A stretch of DNA of 64,000 nt, taken from Umezawaea tangerina (GTDB taxonomy: Bacteria; Actinomycetota; Actinomycetes; Mycobacteriales; Pseudonocardiaceae). Where the stretch lies: NCBI RefSeq assembly GCF_003002815.1, contig NZ_PVTF01000001.1:434001-498000 (forward strand). Direction: 5' to 3'. Below are positions 60,575 to 64,000 of this stretch, in pieces. Below the pieces are notes generated by a model. The model saw only the letters and a program-made list of their open reading frames with translations. It made no database searches and was not told the origin of the DNA. The position numbers and the translations under genes are program-made. Position 1 is the first letter of the stretch. Every line of letters starts with the position of its first letter.

Positions 60575-61402
60575 TCAGCTGCGGCGCCTGCGCCTCATGC
60601 CGTACCAGGCGACACCGGCCGCGGCGGCCGCGCCGAGCCCGATCGCGGTGACCGCGACGGCCGTGCCCGACGGGGTGGGGATGCGGGCGCGCAACGACAC
60701 CGGGTCGGAGAACGTGAGCACCGGCCAGCCCCGTTGCGCGGCGACCTTGCGCAGCGCACGGTCCGGGTTCACCGCGGTGGGGTGGCCGACGACCTCCAGG
60801 AGCGGCAGGTCCGACACCGAGTCCGAGTAGGCGAAGCAGTCCTCGAGGTCGTAGCCGTGCTTCTGCGCCAGCTGCTTGACCGCGATGGCCTTGTTCTCGC
60901 CCGCGCAGTAGAAGTCGACCTCGCCGGAGTAGCGGCCGCCGGTGACGAACATCCGCGTCCCCACGCTGTGCGTGGCGCCGACCATGCCGGCGATCGGCGC
61001 GACCAGCTCCTCGCCGGAGGCCGACACCACGACGACGTCGTGGCCCTCCGACTTGTGGTCGGTGATCAGCTGGGTGGCCTCCTTGTAGACCAGCGGGTCG
61101 ACGATGTCGTGCAGCGTCTCGTCGACGATGGAGCGGACCTGCTCGACGTCCCACCCCTCGCAGAGCGCGGTGATGTGGGACCGCATGCGGTCCATCTGGT
61201 CGGCGTCCGCGCCCGCGAGCATGAACACGAACTGCGCGTAGGCGCTCTTGAGCACCGCGCGCCGGTTGATCAGACCCTCTTGGAAGAAGGGGCGGCTGAA
61301 CGCCAGCGTGCTCGACTTGGCGATGACCGTCTTGTCCAGGTCGAAGAACGCGGCGACTCGGGTGCCTTGTGCGGGGGCTTCGCCGCTGCCGGGATCGGTC
61401 AC
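60575..61402 (-). CDS. HAD-IB family phosphatase with C-terminal TM (Rv3661-like)
   Basis: A 275-residue HAD hydrolase of the SerB/lysolipid-phosphatase-like IB subfamily with motif I FFDLDKTVIA (Asp21, Asp23), motif II VVSASGEE, and motif III YSDSVSDLPLL. The C-terminal hydrophobic segment AVAVTAIGLGAAAAAGVAWY followed by RRRRR anchors it in the membrane. Substrate unknown. GTG 61402. M. tuberculosis Rv3661 shares position and size. Confidence 0.88.
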   Translation of the reverse strand: MTDPGSGEAPAQGTRVAAFFDLDKTVIAKSSTLAFSRPFFQEGLINRRAVLKSAYAQFVFMLAGADADQMDRMRSHITALCEGWDVEQVRSIVDETLHDIVDPLVYKEATQLITDHKSEGHDVVVVSASGEELVAPIAGMVGATHSVGTRMFVTGGRYSGEVDFYCAGENKAIAVKQLAQKHGYDLEDCFAYSDSVSDLPLLEVVGHPTAVNPDRALRKVAAQRGWPVLTFSDPVSLRARIPTPSGTAVAVTAIGLGAAAAAGVAWYGMRRRRRS

Positions 61403-61847
61403 GCGGTCAGTTTAAGGGCTGGCGAGACGGGCGCGTTTCGCTTGTTGACGAAGAGGATGCGTGGCGAGCGCGGAAATTCCTCGTGTCCCTCTAACGGAAG
61501 ACACGCACCACCCCCGCATGTGGGGATACAGTGGGGGAGTCCGGTTCTGCCGGACAGGTTCAGTCCGACCCCCCGGGACTGAACCAATGACGACCCCCGT
61601 CCCTCCCCCCTGGCGGGGGTCGTCCCATGTCCGGGGTCGGGTGGACCGGGTGTCCACTCCCGTTTTCGGAGCCCAACCCCTCAGCTTCCCGCACGCCACC
61701 GACAGTTCCGGCGAACCGCCGTCGAGTTGTCCACAGGGCGGGTGGTTGTCCACATCTCGATCTTGTCGCCTTGTGGCCTTGCTCACGACAGCCGACCGTT
61801 GGACCAGGGCCCGCACCGGGTCCGGGAGTCGACGGAGGTGGGTCGGG
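61403..61847. other. Structured intergenic region at the Ms1/MTS2823 RNA position
   Basis: This 445-bp gap lies between divergent ssdA and HAD phosphatase genes. In M. tuberculosis and M. smegmatis the RNA-polymerase-binding small RNA MTS2823/Ms1 is encoded in the equivalent gap, on the strand of the HAD gene. Two strong hairpins are present: GGTTCAGTCC/GGACTGAACC (61557-61585) and ACGACCCCCG/CGGGGGTCGT (61590-61623). A third, CCCC/GGGG around 61513-61526, is smaller. No protein gene is supported. The RNA is a positional inference. Confidence 0.35.
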
Positions 61848-62912
61848 GTGGACACGAGGCGACCGGTGGCGCTGGTGGGGGACGAGGTGCTGCTGGACGA
61901 ACTGCTGCGCCTGGCGGCCGCCGCTGGGTGCGAGCTCGACCGCGTGCCGGACGTCGCGGCGTTGCGCGCCCGGTGGAAGGACGCGCCGCTGGTCCTGCTC
62001 GACGAGTGGGCCGCCTCCGAGTGCGGGCTCGTCGACCTGCCCCGCCGCGCGGGCGCCTACCTGGTCTGCACCCGGCCGCCCGCGGAGCACGTGTGGCGGG
62101 AGGCGTTGGCGTTGGGGCTGGAGCGCGTGGTCGAGCTCCCCGCGGGCGACCAGTGGCTGGTAGGTGCGCTGGCCGACCTGGCGGAAGGGCCGCCCAGCGG
62201 TGAGGGGCGGGTGGTCGCCGTCCTCGGCGGTCGCGGTGGTGCGGGCGCCTCCGTCCTCGCCGCCGCGTTGGGCCAAGCCGTCCTCAGCTCGGGTGGTCAG
62301 GGCCTGCTCGTCGACTGCGACCCGTTGGGCGGCGGTTTGGACCTGACGTTGGGCGACGAGTCCCACGAGGGCCCGCGCTGGCCGGAGCTGCACCTCTCCG
62401 GTGGCCGCGTGGCCGCCTCCGCCCTGCACTCGGCCCTGCCCGGCCGCACCGGCAAAGGCGGCAGGCTGACCGTCCTCTCCTGCGACCGCGACGGTCCCGG
62501 TCCGGAACCCGACGCCGTGGCCGCTGTCGTCGAGGCGGGGCGCAGAGCGGGAGAGACCGTCATCTGCGACCTCCCGCGCCACCTCACCGCCTCCGCCCTC
62601 GCCGCCCTCACCCGCGCCGACCTCACCGTCCTGGTCGTCCCCGCCGAGGTCCGCGCCTGCGCCGCAGCCAAACGCGTGGCCCACCAGCTCATCTCCCACG
62701 GCGCCACCCTCGGCGTCGTCGTCCGCGCCCCCGGCCCGACCGGCCTGCGCGGCAAGGAGATCGCCGACACCATCGGCGCCACCCTCCTCACCTCCATGCG
62801 CCCAGAACCCCGCCTCGCCTCAGCGCTCGACAACGGCCGCTTCCCCACCGCCACCCGCGGCCCCTTGGCCCGTGCCGCCACCGCCGTCCTGGCAGCACTC
62901 CACGCCGACTGA
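61848..62912 (+). CDS. ssdA: Septum site-determining protein SsdA (MinD/CpaE-like)
   Basis: A 354-residue MinD/ParA-superfamily protein with an N-terminal receiver-like domain (1-110) and a deviant P-loop GGRGGAGASVLAAALG (127-142) in which the catalytic Lys is missing. It has switch-like LLVDCDPLGGGLDLTLG and a C-terminal RAATAVLAALHAD. M. tuberculosis Rv3660c (Ssd) affects septum formation and is located beside the Tad genes. GTG 61848 with a GGAGG 9 bases upstream is the start. Confidence 0.87.
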   Translation: MDTRRPVALVGDEVLLDELLRLAAAAGCELDRVPDVAALRARWKDAPLVLLDEWAASECGLVDLPRRAGAYLVCTRPPAEHVWREALALGLERVVELPAGDQWLVGALADLAEGPPSGEGRVVAVLGGRGGAGASVLAAALGQAVLSSGGQGLLVDCDPLGGGLDLTLGDESHEGPRWPELHLSGGRVAASALHSALPGRTGKGGRLTVLSCDRDGPGPEPDAVAAVVEAGRRAGETVICDLPRHLTASALAALTRADLTVLVVPAEVRACAAAKRVAHQLISHGATLGVVVRAPGPTGLRGKEIADTIGATLLTSMRPEPRLASALDNGRFPTATRGPLARAATAVLAALHAD

Positions 62913-63209
62913 CCGCTTTCCCGACTCCGCGCTCGCATTCCCCGCGCCCCGGTCCGTCGCATCCGGTCACCCGGTGGCGGGAGCCTCCTCGTTTCCCATT
63001 GCTGCCAACAACTTCCGTCCAGTCCGAGGTAGCCGACCGAGCGAACCGGTCGCACCCGACACCTACTGCGTTGAGGCAACGGCGTTGATCCCACCCGGCT
63101 TGCCGGGGTGCGTTTCCGACGCCCCAAGCACTTCCCGTCCCACCGGCCACTGAGGCCCAAGTCCTACCCCAGCACCGAGGTCGCGCGACGCGCCGCTTCG
63201 GTCCGAAAA

Positions 63210-63245
63210 GGGTCGCGGGCGCTTCCCCGAGAGCGCCCGCGACCC
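63210..63245 (+). terminator. Hairpin between ssdA and tadA
   Basis: A perfect 14-bp stem (GGGTCGCGGGCGCT and its complement) with an 8-base loop lies 23 bp before the tadA ATG. It may terminate ssdA transcripts or lie in the tadA leader. The rest of the 355-bp gap (62913-63267) shows no gene. Confidence 0.65.
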
Positions 63246-63267
63246 GCCCAACCCCGAGGAGTCCGTC

Positions 63268-64000
63268 ATGACCGCTGATCTGGTCGAGCGCGTCCGCCGC
63301 CGTCTCGCGACGAGCCGGGCCGAGCTGACCTCGGCCGCGGTGGCCGAGGCGGTGAGGGGCGAGGCGGGTGGTGTGCTGGGGGACGCCGAAGTGCTGTCCG
63401 CGCTGACGTTGCTGCGCCAGGAGTTCACCGGCGCGGGTCCGCTCGACCCGCTGCTGGCCGACCCGGACACCACCGACGTCCTGGTGACCGGTCCCGACGA
63501 CGTGTGGGTCGACGGCGCGCAGGGCTTGCACCGCACCGGGATCACCTTCCCGGACGAGGCCGCCGTGCGCAGGCTCGCGCAGCGGCTTGCGGTGGCCGCG
63601 GGGCGCAGGCTCGACGAGGCGGTGCCCTACGTGGACGGTTGGCTCTCCGGCTCCGGTCCGGCGGGCCGGGTGCGGTTGCACGCCGTGCTGCCGCCCATCG
63701 CCGCCTCCGGCACGTGCCTGTCGCTGCGCGTCCTCCGCCCGGCCGTGCACGACCTGGCCGAGCTCCGCTCCCGCGGCACCTTCGACCAACCAACTGCCGA
63801 CTTGCTCCGCGCGATCGTCGAAGCCCGCCTGGCGTTCCTCGTCACCGGGGGCACCGGCTCGGGCAAGACCACGTTGCTGGCGGCGCTGCTCGGCTGCGTC
63901 CCGCACACCGAGCGCGTGCTGTGCGTGGAGGACGCGGGGGAGCTGCAACCGCAGCACCCGCAGGTGGTCCGCCTGCTGGCCAGACCGGCCAACATCGAGG
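63268..64000 (+). CDS. tadA: TadA/CpaF-family secretion ATPase (partial, runs off window)
   Basis: The first 244 residues of a type II/IV secretion ATPase for Flp/Tad pili. An N-terminal region (ALTLLRQEFTGAGPLDPLLA; DTTDVLVTGPDDVWVDG) precedes the ATPase core with Walker A VTGGTGSGKTTLLAALL (192-208) and the Asp-box CVEDAGELQPQHPQVVRL. GAGGAG precedes ATG 63268. By synteny with Rv3659c-Rv3654c, tadB/tadC and pilin genes should follow. The 3' end is outside the window. Confidence 0.93.
   Translation, partial: MTADLVERVRRRLATSRAELTSAAVAEAVRGEAGGVLGDAEVLSALTLLRQEFTGAGPLDPLLADPDTTDVLVTGPDDVWVDGAQGLHRTGITFPDEAAVRRLAQRLAVAAGRRLDEAVPYVDGWLSGSGPAGRVRLHAVLPPIAASGTCLSLRVLRPAVHDLAELRSRGTFDQPTADLLRAIVEARLAFLVTGGTGSGKTTLLAALLGCVPHTERVLCVEDAGELQPQHPQVVRLLARPANIE

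Overview
The window is high-GC, gene-dense actinobacterial chromosome with frequent GTG starts and 1-4 bp ATGA/GTGA gene overlaps. Gene content and order follow the Mycobacterium tuberculosis Rv3659c-Rv3683 neighbourhood (TadA ATPase, SsdA, HAD phosphatase, Acs, EphE, MarP, NudL, TlpA-like thioredoxin, Nth, Crp, MBL hydrolase, RidA, DUF4177, two ArsA-like ATPases, WhiB4, PonA2-type PBP, metallophosphoesterase). Two further things suggest a Pseudonocardiales member of the Saccharothrix/Lentzea/Actinosynnema type, an inference I cannot check: a Scr1-type XRE regulator and a hairpin-bearing intergenic repeat family.

Layout. 1-3.8 kb: lysC (5' end missing) and asd overlap, followed by gluconokinase. 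4-12 kb: an MFS exporter divergent from a furA-katA operon, a XRE membrane protein, an HSL-type esterase divergent from an FMN reductase with a MerR/SoxR-style promoter, and an ohr-dps stress operon. 12-19 kb: an S9 peptidase-methyltransferase pair, a TetR/hydrolase pair that looks truncated by one deletion, a secreted GH16 enzyme, small membrane or secreted proteins, a TmrB-like kinase and YqeY. 19-22 kb: metallophosphoesterase, tRNA-Pro(CGG), and a 1.7 kb island bounded by a 45-bp duplication of the tRNA 3' part. 22-30 kb: PBP, WhiB4-like, two ArsA-like ATPases, DUF4177-RidA, and two related unknown proteins. 30-38 kb: a TPR/Gfo-Idh/membrane protein operon, a NUDIX-MBL operon, a second DnaN-like clamp, a XRE regulator and an MFS exporter. 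Two copies of a 27-bp-stem hairpin repeat sit at convergent gene ends here.

38-49 kb: crp, then nth-tlpA-nudL-marP as an overlapping operon, an nhaA-holin-ephE operon, an SDR and acs. A perfect GTGA-N6-TCAC site lies upstream of acs. 49-53 kb: a GNAT protein, a Fic-like protein without the catalytic His, a DUF4232 secreted protein, and a tryptophan-catabolism pair (TDO-KynU) divergent from an Lrp regulator. 53-60 kb: a murein-recycling cluster nagZ-namZ-amiE-like-murR-murQ, gene for gene like the Bacillus subtilis set but without the MurP PTS transporter. 60-64 kb: the HAD phosphatase, a structured 445-bp gap at the position of the mycobacterial Ms1/MTS2823 RNA, ssdA, and the start of tadA, which runs off the window.

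Themes: amino-acid biosynthesis, oxidative-stress defence (FurA-KatA, Ohr, Dps, FMN reductase, WhiB4), periplasmic pH/stress survival (MarP, NhaA), cell-wall synthesis and recycling, and the Flp-pilus/septum Tad locus. Accessory DNA is limited to the tRNA-Pro island, the hairpin repeats and the truncated TetR/hydrolase pair.
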